DNA of 52,297 nt from Variovorax sp. KK3 (GTDB lineage Bacteria > Pseudomonadota > Gammaproteobacteria > Burkholderiales > Burkholderiaceae_C), in the NCBI RefSeq assembly GCF_001984055.1, contig NZ_LYVO01000046.1:1-52297 (forward strand), read 5' to 3'. The first letter of the stretch is position 1. Every line of letters begins with the position of its first letter. The notes under the pieces are model-generated. The model saw only the letters and a list, made by a program, of their open reading frames with translations, made no database searches and was not told the origin of the DNA. Made by a program: the position numbers and the translations under genes. Below, piece by piece: positions 25,591 through 32,887 of this stretch.

Positions 25591-25992
25591 CTAGGCGAGA
25601 ACCGCTTCGGCCGCGGCGGCCTGCACAGGGATGTGCGCGCGCTCTTCCTTGACGTGGTTGGCGTCGTTCACGAACACCAGCTTCGGCTTGTGGCCCCGCA
25701 CCTGGTCTTCGGGCACCAGGCCGAACGCGGCAATGATGACCAGGTCGCCCACCGAGGCGCGGCGCGCGGCCGAGCCGTTCAGCGAAATGATGCCGCTGCC
25801 GCGCTGGCCGCGGATCGCGTAGGTCACGAAGCGCTCGCCGTTGTTGATGTTCCAGACGTGGATCTGCTCGTTCTCGGCCAGGTTGGCGGCTTCCAGCAGG
25901 TCTTCGTCGATGGCGCAGGAGCCTTCGTAATGCAGCTCGCAATCGGTGACGACGGCGCGATGGATCTTTGACTTGAGCAGGGTACGGAACAT
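25591..25992 (-). CDS. panD: Aspartate 1-decarboxylase
   Basis: The 133-residue precursor cleaves itself between Gly24 and Ser25 (YEGSCAID) to form the pyruvoyl group that decarboxylates aspartate to beta-alanine. The start MFRTLLKSKIHRA is the standard PanD N-terminus, so the upstream in-frame ATG at 26139 is rejected. NINNGERFVTYAI and GSGIISLNGSAAR are typical. It lies 153 bases downstream of nadB; NadB and PanD both consume aspartate. Confidence 0.96.
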   Translation of the reverse strand: MFRTLLKSKIHRAVVTDCELHYEGSCAIDEDLLEAANLAENEQIHVWNINNGERFVTYAIRGQRGSGIISLNGSAARRASVGDLVIIAAFGLVPEDQVRGHKPKLVFVNDANHVKEERAHIPVQAAAAEAVLA

Positions 25993-26145
25993 GGGGAGGT
26001 TCGGGACGGGGGAAACGAAGAAGCCCGCGCGCAGCTGCGACGGCGGGGCGGCGGCGGCAGCGTCGGGCGCAACCGCGTCAAGCCGCCGAATGCTAGTGGA
26101 GAAGCACCCGAAGAAAAAACCCGCCCCGGTACTTTGCACCCGGTT

Positions 26146-27732
26146 TCAGACGGACGGCGGCACCAAGATGGTCGGTGCCGCGGGCGCGGCCAGCGCCGGG
26201 TAGTCGCGGCTGAAGTGCAGGCCGCGGCTTTCGCGCCGCGCCTGGGCCGAGCGCACGATGAGCTCGGCCACCTGCACCAGGTTGCGCAGTTCGAGCAGGT
26301 CGCGGCTCACGTGGAAGTGCGCGTAGAACTCCTCGATCTCGCGGGTGAGCAGCGCAATGCGGTGCGCGGCGCGCTCCAGCCGCTTGTTGGTGCGCACGAT
26401 GCCCACGTAGTCCCACATGAAGCGGCGCAGCTCGTCCCAGTTGTGCGAGATCACCACCGTCTCGTCGGCGTCGGTGACGCGGCTGTCGTCCCACGCGGGC
26501 AGCCCGACGTGCTCGCGCGCCGGCGCGCCGGCGATCACCTGCGCGGCTGCCTGGGCGAACACCATGCATTCGAGCAGCGAATTGCTGGCGAGCCGGTTGG
26601 CGCCATGCAGGCCGGTGCAGGCGGTCTCGCCGATGGCGTAGAGGCCCGGCACGTCGGTGCGTCCGGCCAGGTCGCTCAGCACGCCGCCGCAGGTGTAGTG
26701 CGCGGCCGGCACCACCGGGATCGGCTCGCGCGTGATGTCGATGCCCAGTTCCGCGCAGCGCGCGAGGATGTTCGGAAAGTGCTCGTGCAGGAAGGCCGGG
26801 CTCTGGTGGGAGATGTCGAGATGCACGCAGTCCAGTCCGTGCCGCTTCATCTCGTAGTCGATGGCACGTGCCACCACGTCGCGCGGCGCCAGTTCGGCGC
26901 GCGCGTCGTGCGCCGGCATGAATCGCTTGCCGCCGGCCGAGGCGGGCAGCTTGAACAGCCCGCCTTCGCCGCGAACGGCCTCGCTGATCAAAAAGGACTT
27001 GGCATGCGGGTGGTACAGGCAGGTCGGGTGGAACTGGATGAACTCCATGTTCGCCACCCGGCAGCCGGCCCGCCAGGCCGCCGCGATGCCGTCGCCGGTG
27101 GCCGTGTCGGGGTTGGTCGTGTAGAGGTACACCTTGCCCGCGCCGCCCGTGGCCAGGACGGTGTGCGGCGCACGGAAGGTCAGCACTTCGTCGGTGAGGT
27201 CGTCGAGCGCGTAGAGACCCAGGCAGGCCGGGTCTTTCAGGCCCAGCTTGCTACCGGTGATCAGGTCGACCAGGGTGTGCTGCTCGAACAGCGTGATGTT
27301 CGGCGTGCGGTGCACCGCCTCGATCAGCGTGCGCTGCACGGCGGCGCCGGTCGCGTCGGTGGCGTGCACGATGCGGCGCTGGCTGTGGCCGCCTTCGCGC
27401 GTCAGGTGCAGCTCGCCGTTTTCCAGCGAGAAGGGCACGCCGAGTTCGCGCAGCCAGGCGATGGCGCCGGGCGCATGCTCGACCACGAAGCGCGTGGCCG
27501 CCAGGTCGCACAGGCCGGCGCCGGCCACCAGCGTGTCGTCGACGTGGGACTCGAGGCTGTCTTCCTCGCCCAGCACCGCGGCGATGCCGCCTTGCGCCCA
27601 CTGGCTCGCGCCATCGGACACGGCCCGCTTGGTGATCACCGCCACGCGGTGGGTGGGCGCGAGATGCAGCGCGGCGCTGAGGCCGGCCAGCCCGCTGCCG
27701 ACGATCAGAACGTCGAAGTCCAGGGTTGCCAT
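26146..27732 (-). CDS. nadB: L-aspartate oxidase
   Basis: The 528-residue flavoenzyme oxidises aspartate to iminoaspartate for NadA. It begins with the FAD-binding LIVGSGLAGLSAALHL and has the succinate dehydrogenase-like catalytic segments SQWAQGGIAAVLGEEDS, TDATGAAVQRTLI, HPTCLY and the C-terminal GLYAIGETACTGLHGANRLASNS (cited by key residues: Glu, Cys, His-Gly-Ala-Asn-Arg). The C-terminal helical domain is complete. It follows scpA by 19 bases. A 153-base gap to panD could contain a further promoter, though none is obvious. Confidence 0.95.
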   Translation of the reverse strand: MATLDFDVLIVGSGLAGLSAALHLAPTHRVAVITKRAVSDGASQWAQGGIAAVLGEEDSLESHVDDTLVAGAGLCDLAATRFVVEHAPGAIAWLRELGVPFSLENGELHLTREGGHSQRRIVHATDATGAAVQRTLIEAVHRTPNITLFEQHTLVDLITGSKLGLKDPACLGLYALDDLTDEVLTFRAPHTVLATGGAGKVYLYTTNPDTATGDGIAAAWRAGCRVANMEFIQFHPTCLYHPHAKSFLISEAVRGEGGLFKLPASAGGKRFMPAHDARAELAPRDVVARAIDYEMKRHGLDCVHLDISHQSPAFLHEHFPNILARCAELGIDITREPIPVVPAAHYTCGGVLSDLAGRTDVPGLYAIGETACTGLHGANRLASNSLLECMVFAQAAAQVIAGAPAREHVGLPAWDDSRVTDADETVVISHNWDELRRFMWDYVGIVRTNKRLERAAHRIALLTREIEEFYAHFHVSRDLLELRNLVQVAELIVRSAQARRESRGLHFSRDYPALAAPAAPTILVPPSV

Positions 27733-27751
27733 GGGAAGCGAATGAAAAAGA

Positions 27752-28657
27752 TCAGGCGGGAGAGTACGCGAGGCGCACGTAGATGGGCGCGAAGGCTTCG
27801 GCCTGGGTGATCTCGATCAGCGTCTCCTTCGCCAGCTCGAGCATGGCGATGAAGGTGACCACCATCACTTGCGTGCCGCGGTGGATTTCGAACAGCTTCT
27901 CGAACTCCACGAACTGGCGGCCCTGCAGGCGCCGCAACACGATGCTCATGTGCTCGCGCACGCTGAGTTCCTCCCGCGTGATCTTGTGGTGCTGCACGAG
28001 CTTGGCGCGCCGGAGGATGTCGGCCCACGCATCGCGCAGGTCGACCACATTGACGTCCGGGAAGCGCGGCTTGAGCGACTGCTCGATGTAGACCTGCGCC
28101 TTCCAGAACTCGCGCCCGGCCTGCGGCATGTTGCTGATCGCGGCGGCCTGGAGCTTGGCTTGCTCGTATTCGAGCAGGCGCCGCACCAGCTCGGCGCGCG
28201 GGTCCTCGACCTCTTCGCCGTCGGCCGTCTTCTTGGGCGGCAGCAGCATGCGCGACTTGATCTCGATCAGCATCGCGGCCATCAGCAAGTACTCTGCCGC
28301 GAGCTCGAGGTTGGTGCGGCGCACCTGGTCGACGTAGGTCAGGTACTGGCGCGTCAGCCCCGCCATGGGAATGTCGAGGATGTTGAAGTTCTGCTTGCGG
28401 ATCAGGTAGAGCAAAAGGTCCAGCGGCCCCTCGAAGGCCTCTAGGAAGACCTGCAGCGCCTCGGGCGGGATGTACAGGTCGTTCGGCAGCGCGAACAGCG
28501 GCTCGCCGTAGAGGCGGGCCAGCGCGACCTGGTCGACCACCTCGGGCATGGGGCCGATAGGCGGCGCGTCTTCGTCGACGACCACTTCGGTGCCGGCCGT
28601 ACTGGCCTCGTCGGCCGCGGCCGGGTCCCGGTGGGTCGTGACGGGCCGGATCGGCAC
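27752..28657 (-). CDS. scpA: Segregation and condensation protein A
   Basis: The product (301 residues from GTG at 28657) is the kleisin subunit that joins ScpB and SMC in chromosome condensation. The core FLEAFEGPLDLLLYLIRKQ, the helical ELAAEYLLMAAMLIEIKSRM and the winged-helix end VMVVTFIAMLELAKE are typical. The start is uncertain: the frame runs upstream through the damaged DUF3460 gene to an ATG at 28867. GTG at 28657 is preferred because it lies four bases after the stop of the repaired DUF3460 frame. A shorter start near MPEVVDQVALA is also possible. Confidence 0.87.
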   Translation of the reverse strand: MPIRPVTTHRDPAAADEASTAGTEVVVDEDAPPIGPMPEVVDQVALARLYGEPLFALPNDLYIPPEALQVFLEAFEGPLDLLLYLIRKQNFNILDIPMAGLTRQYLTYVDQVRRTNLELAAEYLLMAAMLIEIKSRMLLPPKKTADGEEVEDPRAELVRRLLEYEQAKLQAAAISNMPQAGREFWKAQVYIEQSLKPRFPDVNVVDLRDAWADILRRAKLVQHHKITREELSVREHMSIVLRRLQGRQFVEFEKLFEIHRGTQVMVVTFIAMLELAKETLIEITQAEAFAPIYVRLAYSPA

Positions 28658-28661
28658 TGAC

Positions 28662-28867
28662 TTACTTCGCGTGCGTCTGGTAGACGTAAGGCTGCTGCGC
28701 CACCCGGGCCTCGCCGTATTCCGCCTGGGCGTTGCGGTCGATGTGCTTGTCCCAGAGGAGGCCGCGGCGGCGCGCTGCTCGGCTTCAAGCGTCGGCTTCT
28801 TCTGCTTCATGTCTTCGATGAAGTTGGTGATTTCGGAGGTGTAGTGGGGGCGGGCGAAGAGGGACAT
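28662..28867 (-). pseudogene. DUF3460 family gene with a one-base frameshift
   Basis: From ATG at 28867 the frame gives MSLFARPHYTSEITNFIEDM and then KQKKPTLEAEQRAAAA, a clear DUF3460 N-terminus. Near 28760 the homologous frame shifts: the expected continuation (LLWDKHIDRNAQAEYGEA, then QQPYVYQTHAK and TAA at 28664-28662) is intact in the next frame. Adding one C on the minus strand (a G on the plus strand around 28760) restores a 68-residue gene. As written, the first frame runs on into scpA. This may be a real mutation or a sequence error in a short homopolymer. Confidence 0.85.
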
Positions 28868-29000
28868 GGCGTGGGACCTTTGAGGCGGGGCGATTTTACC
28901 GGGGCGGGATTCCGCATCCCGACACCCGGCGATTCCTGCTTGTGACCGGCGGCGTCTCGCGTTAGGGTGGGCCATCCCAACCACAAGAAGGAGTCCGCCC

Positions 29001-29666
29001 ATGCGCCGCCATTCGTTGTACCTCGTCTCCGCCGCCGCGGCCATCGCCACCCTGGCCGCCTGCGGGAGCATGTCCGGTTCGTCGCAGAGCAAGACGAGCT
29101 TTTTCGTCACCAGTGCCAACCCCGGCAAGGGCGCGGACTTCGGCGGCTTGACCGGTGCCGACGCCTATTGCCAGAGCCTGGCATCCAGGGCCGGCGCCGG
29201 CGGCAAGACCTGGCGCGCCTACCTGAGCAACAGCGCCATGGCCGGCAGCCCTGCGGTGAACGCGCGCGACCGCATCGGCAGCGGCCCCTGGTTCAACGTC
29301 AAGGGCGACCAGGTCGCCGCCAGCGTGGACGAGCTGCACGGCCCCGGCAGCAAGCTGAACAAGCAGACTGCGCTGACCGAGAAGGGCGAGGTCATCAGCG
29401 GCCGCGGCGACGCGGTCAACCTGCACGACATCCTGACCGGCTCCAGCCCCGACGGCCGCGCCGTCAGCGACGCCAAGGACAACACCTGCGGCAACTGGAC
29501 CAAGAGCGGCGAAGGCTCGGCCATCGTGGGGCACCACGACCGCACGGGCCTGGACGACAGCGCGCCGGCCAAGTCCTGGAATTCGTCGCACGCGACGCGC
29601 GGCTGCGGCCTGGACGCTCTGAAAACGACCGGCGGCGGCGGCCTGCTTTACTGCTTCGCGCAGTGA
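29001..29666 (+). CDS. Predicted lipoprotein with a lectin-like/DUF1554-type domain
   Basis: The 221-residue protein has a lipoprotein signal (basic start, hydrophobic stretch, lipobox LAAC with Cys21). The mature part, KTSFFVTSANPGKGADFGG, DAYCQSLA, KTWRAYLS and the C-terminal HATRGCG and LYCFAQ, resembles a C-type-lectin-like fold family found in secreted bacterial proteins, with several Cys residues likely to form disulfides. AAGGAG precedes the ATG. Ligand and function are unknown. Its stop overlaps the start of the next lipoprotein gene (TGATG). Confidence 0.72.
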   Translation: MRRHSLYLVSAAAAIATLAACGSMSGSSQSKTSFFVTSANPGKGADFGGLTGADAYCQSLASRAGAGGKTWRAYLSNSAMAGSPAVNARDRIGSGPWFNVKGDQVAASVDELHGPGSKLNKQTALTEKGEVISGRGDAVNLHDILTGSSPDGRAVSDAKDNTCGNWTKSGEGSAIVGHHDRTGLDDSAPAKSWNSSHATRGCGLDALKTTGGGGLLYCFAQ

Positions 29667-30169
29667 TGCGTCGCTTCGCGGGGCTGCGTGCGCTTCCTTG
29701 CATGGCCTTGCTGGCGCTGATGTTCAGCCTGGCGGCCTGCGACCCCAAGCGCATCAGCGAACTGGAAGAGGGCGTGGCCACCGAAGCGGACGTTCGCGCG
29801 CGCTTCGGCGAGCCCGAGAACATCTGGGATTCGCCGGCCGGCCGCGTCTTCGAATACAACCGCCAGCCGCAGGGCCAGAAGAACTACATGATCACCATCG
29901 GCCCCGACGGCAAGATGGCCGCGCTGCGCCAGGTGCTCACCCCCGAAAACTTCGCCAAGGTCCAGCTCGGCATGGCCATGGAAGACCTGCGCAAGCTGCT
30001 GGGCAAGCCCGCGAAGCGCACGCCCTACCCGCTGAAGAAGCAGACCGAGTGGGAATGGCGCTGGGTGCAGCCGCCGAGTTCGTCGATGGTGTTCGTCGCC
30101 ACGCTGAACGACGACCAGCGCGTGGTGAGCGCGGGCTCGTCGCCCGATCGCGGCACCGAAGCGCCTTGA
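29666..30169 (+). CDS. SmpA/OmlA-like (BamE-type) lipoprotein
   Basis: The 167-residue protein carries a lipoprotein signal with lipobox LAAC (Cys25) and two SmpA/OmlA-like modules: ISELEEGVATEADVRARFGEPE and then VQLGMAMEDLRKLLGKPAK. These helix-turn-helix repeats followed by beta strands are shared with BamE, but the tandem arrangement differs from the housekeeping BamE. It probably sits in the outer membrane facing the periplasm. The start overlaps the stop of the upstream lipoprotein gene, so the two are coupled. It converges on the LysR gene with four bases between stops. Confidence 0.75.
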   Translation: MRRFAGLRALPCMALLALMFSLAACDPKRISELEEGVATEADVRARFGEPENIWDSPAGRVFEYNRQPQGQKNYMITIGPDGKMAALRQVLTPENFAKVQLGMAMEDLRKLLGKPAKRTPYPLKKQTEWEWRWVQPPSSSMVFVATLNDDQRVVSAGSSPDRGTEAP

Positions 30170-30173
30170 CGGC

Positions 30174-31073
30174 TCAGGCCGTCTCCTTTAGCACCTCGCG
30201 CAGCATCTCGACGAAGGCCGCGGCCGCTGGCGCCAGTGCCCTGTCCTTGCGCCGGTAGATCCCGATCGTGCGGCTCAGCGCGGGGCGCACCAGCGGCCGC
30301 GAGGTCAGGGTCGGATGGTCCGCGACCGGTAGCGCGATGGTCGGCAGGACGCCGATGCCGAAGCCCGCTTCGAGCATGCCATGCACGGTCGCCAGGTGCG
30401 ACACCGCGGTGGAACGGGCCAGCACCACGTGGTTGCGGGTGAGTTCGTCTTGCACGATGCGCGCCATGCCGCTCGACGTCGACAGGGCGATCAGGTGCTG
30501 TCCGTTCAGGTCGGCCCAGGCCACGCGCTGCTTCGCGGCCAGCGGATGGCGACGGTCGCAGACGAAGTGGAAACGGTCTTGCTTGAGCGGCTCGAAGACC
30601 ATGCCGTGGCCGGGCGCGGCGGGCTCGACCGTCACGCCCAGGTCGACGGCGCCGGCCTGCACCGAGGCCAGGATGCCGGCGGCCACGTCGTCCTGCATGC
30701 TGACCTCCACCTCGGGGTAGCGCTGCGCACAGCGCCGGATGGCCAATGGCATCACGCGGCCCGCGACCGAGGACACGCAGGTCACCATCACCCGGCCGCG
30801 CCGCGACTTGGCGACGTCGCCCACCTCTTGCACCAGCCGGTCGAAGTCCCCCAACACCCGGACGGCGCCCTGAAGAAAAGATGCACCGAGTTCTGTCGTC
30901 GACACCTGGCGCGAGGTGCGGTCGAAGAGCGTGACGCCCAGCTCGCGCTCCAGCTCGGAGATGGCCAGCGACAAGGCCGGCTGCGAGACATGCACGGCCT
31001 CTGCGGCGCGGCGGAAGCTCGCATGGGCGCCCACGGCCACTGCGGCGCGCAGATGTCGGATCGTCACGTTCAT
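30174..31073 (-). CDS. LysR-family transcriptional regulator
   Basis: This 299-residue regulator has an N-terminal winged helix (about 1-62: RHLRAAVAVGAHASFRRAAE, VHVSQPALSLAISELERELG) and a type 2 periplasmic-binding-fold effector domain. It is divergent from the Sua5/YrdC-like gene, with 96 bases between start codons that contain two palindromes. The standard LysR arrangement suggests it controls that gene and the downstream Bug receptor. Its inducer is unknown. Confidence 0.92.
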   Translation of the reverse strand: MNVTIRHLRAAVAVGAHASFRRAAEAVHVSQPALSLAISELERELGVTLFDRTSRQVSTTELGASFLQGAVRVLGDFDRLVQEVGDVAKSRRGRVMVTCVSSVAGRVMPLAIRRCAQRYPEVEVSMQDDVAAGILASVQAGAVDLGVTVEPAAPGHGMVFEPLKQDRFHFVCDRRHPLAAKQRVAWADLNGQHLIALSTSSGMARIVQDELTRNHVVLARSTAVSHLATVHGMLEAGFGIGVLPTIALPVADHPTLTSRPLVRPALSRTIGIYRRKDRALAPAAAAFVEMLREVLKETA

Positions 31074-31094
31074 CGGGAATGCTCGGAAGTGCCG

Positions 31095-31115
31095 TCGATT
31101 TAAAAACCGGATCGA
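31095..31115. promoter_or_regulatory. Candidate LysR-type binding box
   Basis: TCGAT (31095-31099), 11 bases, ATCGA (31111-31115) is a perfect palindrome of the T-N11-A class used by LysR proteins. It lies 22 bases upstream of the LysR start and on the far side from the Sua5-like gene, a plausible autoregulatory recognition site. Confidence 0.6.
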
Positions 31116-31119
31116 TGGA

Positions 31120-31141
31120 TAAGAACAATCGAATTGTCTTA
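31120..31141. promoter_or_regulatory. Second palindrome in the LysR/Sua5-like intergenic region
   Basis: ACAAT-CGA-ATTGT at 31125-31137 is a perfect inverted repeat and extends imperfectly to TAAGA...TCTTA. It is just downstream of the LysR box, close to where an activation site would contact RNA polymerase for the rightward transcript. Confidence 0.5.
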
Positions 31142-31169
31142 CCGAAGCGCGGATCGTACGCTCGCGGCC

Positions 31170-31862
31170 ATGAACTCACCGACCTTCACGCTCCCCGACA
31201 TCGGCGCCGACGCGCGCCGCGCTTTCGACGCCTTGAAAAAGGGCGGCATCGCGATCTTTCCGGTCGACGTCGGCTACACCATCGCGGGTGGCTCGGCGGC
31301 TTCGCTGGCGCGCATCTTCAAGGCCAAGGGCCGGGCCCCCACCAAGCTCAATGCGATGGTGGGCGACATGACCATCCACCGCGAGCTGCACGTGCTCGAC
31401 GAGCGCGCCAGCGCCATGGTGAGCTGCCTGACCGAGTCCTACGACCTGCCCATCGGCGCCATCGCACCCTACCGCACCGAACACCCGCTGATGCGCGCGC
31501 TGGACCCGACCGCGCTGGTCGGCAGCACCAAGGACGGCACGGTGGCGATGCTGCTCAATGCCGGCCCCCTGCACCGGGAGCTGTGCCGCCTGAGCCGCGA
31601 AGAGTGCTTTCCGATCTTCGGCTCGTCGGCCAACCTCACCAACACCGGCACCAAGTTCCGCGTGCAGGACATCCCGCAGGAACTGCTGTCGCTCGCCGAC
31701 GTCGTGGTCGACCATGGCCTGCGCAAATACCACCGCTACCAGCGCTCCGCCACGCTGATCAACTTCCAGACCATGGACGTGGTGCGCGTCGGCTCGTGCT
31801 ACGAACTGGTGGCGGACGTGCTGCAACGGCATTTCGGCGTCGAGCTGCCGCCCGCCGATTGA
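31170..31862 (+). CDS. Sua5/YciO/YrdC-family protein (catabolic-cluster paralogue 1)
   Basis: The 230-residue protein has a YrdC domain: IAIFPVDVGYTIAGG near the start, a basic KAKGRAPTKLNAM corresponding to the K-x-R...K-P nucleotide-binding motif, GSTKDGTVAMLL, and GSSANLTNTG corresponding to the SAN-x-S/T-G motif. Classical family members make threonylcarbamoyl-AMP for tRNA t6A. Its place between a LysR gene and a Bug receptor gene, and the presence of a second such gene at 37140, point to another job. The ATG at 31170 is preferred to a TTG at 31134; neither has a strong ribosome site. Confidence 0.82.
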   Translation: MNSPTFTLPDIGADARRAFDALKKGGIAIFPVDVGYTIAGGSAASLARIFKAKGRAPTKLNAMVGDMTIHRELHVLDERASAMVSCLTESYDLPIGAIAPYRTEHPLMRALDPTALVGSTKDGTVAMLLNAGPLHRELCRLSREECFPIFGSSANLTNTGTKFRVQDIPQELLSLADVVVDHGLRKYHRYQRSATLINFQTMDVVRVGSCYELVADVLQRHFGVELPPAD

Positions 31863-31897
31863 GCGCCGAAGCACCCACCACAAGAACAGGAGACACC

Positions 31898-32881
31898 ATG
31901 AAGATCGTCAAGCGGCAGCTGCTGCGAACCACCTTGGCCGTCGCGTTCGCCGCGATCGCCGCACCCCTTCCCGCGCTGGCCCAGAAGTACCCCGACAAGC
32001 CGATCCGCCTCGTCGTTCCTTTCGCGGCGGGCGGCGGCACCGACATCATCGCGCGCGACATGGCACCCAAGCTCAGCGAGATGCTGGGCCAGCCGGTGGT
32101 CATCGACAACCGCGGCGGCGCCGGCGGCAACATCGGCTCGGACCTGGTCGCCAAGGCACCGGCCGACGGCTACACCATCCTTTTCGGCTCGAACACGCTG
32201 TCGATCAACGCCGCGCTCTACAAGAACCTGGGCTTCGACCCGGTCAAGTCCTTCGAGCCCATCGGCATGGTCGCCACCGCGCCGCTGGTGCTGGTGACCA
32301 ATGCCGAACTGCCCATCGACTCGGTGGGCAAGCTGATCGCCGAAGCCAAGGCCAAGCCCGGCACCATGAACTGGGCCACGCCCGGCAACGGCACGCCGCA
32401 CCACCTGGCCGAAGAGCTGTTCAACAAGATGACGGGCGCCAACCTCACGCTGGTGCAGTACAAGGGCGGAGGCCCGGCCATCAACGACCTGCTGGGCAAG
32501 CACACGCAGGCCAGCGTGCTGACCTTGTCCTCGGTCAAGCCCTTCATCCAGAGCGGCAAGCTGCGCGCGATCGGCGTCGCGACGCCGACGCGCACGGCGC
32601 TGATGCCGGACGTGCCGACCATCGCCGAGGCGGGCGTGCCGAACTATCGGGCCGAGCTGTGGTACGGCCTGTTCGCACCCGCTTCAACGCCGCAGCCGAT
32701 CGTGCAAGCGCTCAATACGGCGCTGAACAAGGTGCTGAACGACGCGCAGGTGAAGCAGCGCTTTCTCGACCAGGGCTACGAGCCGAAGGCCGGGTCGGCG
32801 ACGCAGCTCAAGGATCTGCTCGCGGAAGACATGGCGCGCAGTGCGAAGTTGATTGCGGAGGCGGGGATCAAGCCCGACTGA
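31898..32881 (+). CDS. Bug-family tripartite tricarboxylate transporter receptor 1
   Basis: The 327-residue exported protein has a Sec signal ending LPALAQ (about residue 29) and then the Bug pattern YPDKPIRLVVPFAAGGGTD, VIDNRGGAGGNIGSDLVAKA, YKGGGPAINDLLG and MPDVPTIAEAG. Such TctC-type receptors bind carboxylates in the periplasm. No TctA/TctB membrane genes are in the window, so it would use components coded elsewhere or act as a sensor. AGGAGACACC precedes the ATG. It follows the Sua5-like gene by 35 bases, probably in one transcript. Confidence 0.93.
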   Translation: MKIVKRQLLRTTLAVAFAAIAAPLPALAQKYPDKPIRLVVPFAAGGGTDIIARDMAPKLSEMLGQPVVIDNRGGAGGNIGSDLVAKAPADGYTILFGSNTLSINAALYKNLGFDPVKSFEPIGMVATAPLVLVTNAELPIDSVGKLIAEAKAKPGTMNWATPGNGTPHHLAEELFNKMTGANLTLVQYKGGGPAINDLLGKHTQASVLTLSSVKPFIQSGKLRAIGVATPTRTALMPDVPTIAEAGVPNYRAELWYGLFAPASTPQPIVQALNTALNKVLNDAQVKQRFLDQGYEPKAGSATQLKDLLAEDMARSAKLIAEAGIKPD

Positions 32882-32887
32882 AGCGCT

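Noticed and set aside
27752..29128. A single 458-codon minus-strand frame covering scpA and its upstream region.
   Set aside because: The first 87 codons are non-coding and the next 70 cover the damaged DUF3460 gene; only the part from about 28657 is ScpA-like.
31134..31169. TTG at 31134 as the start of the first Sua5-like gene.
   Set aside because: It lies inside the second LysR-region palindrome and adds 12 residues without family likeness; ATG 31170 fits the conserved part better.
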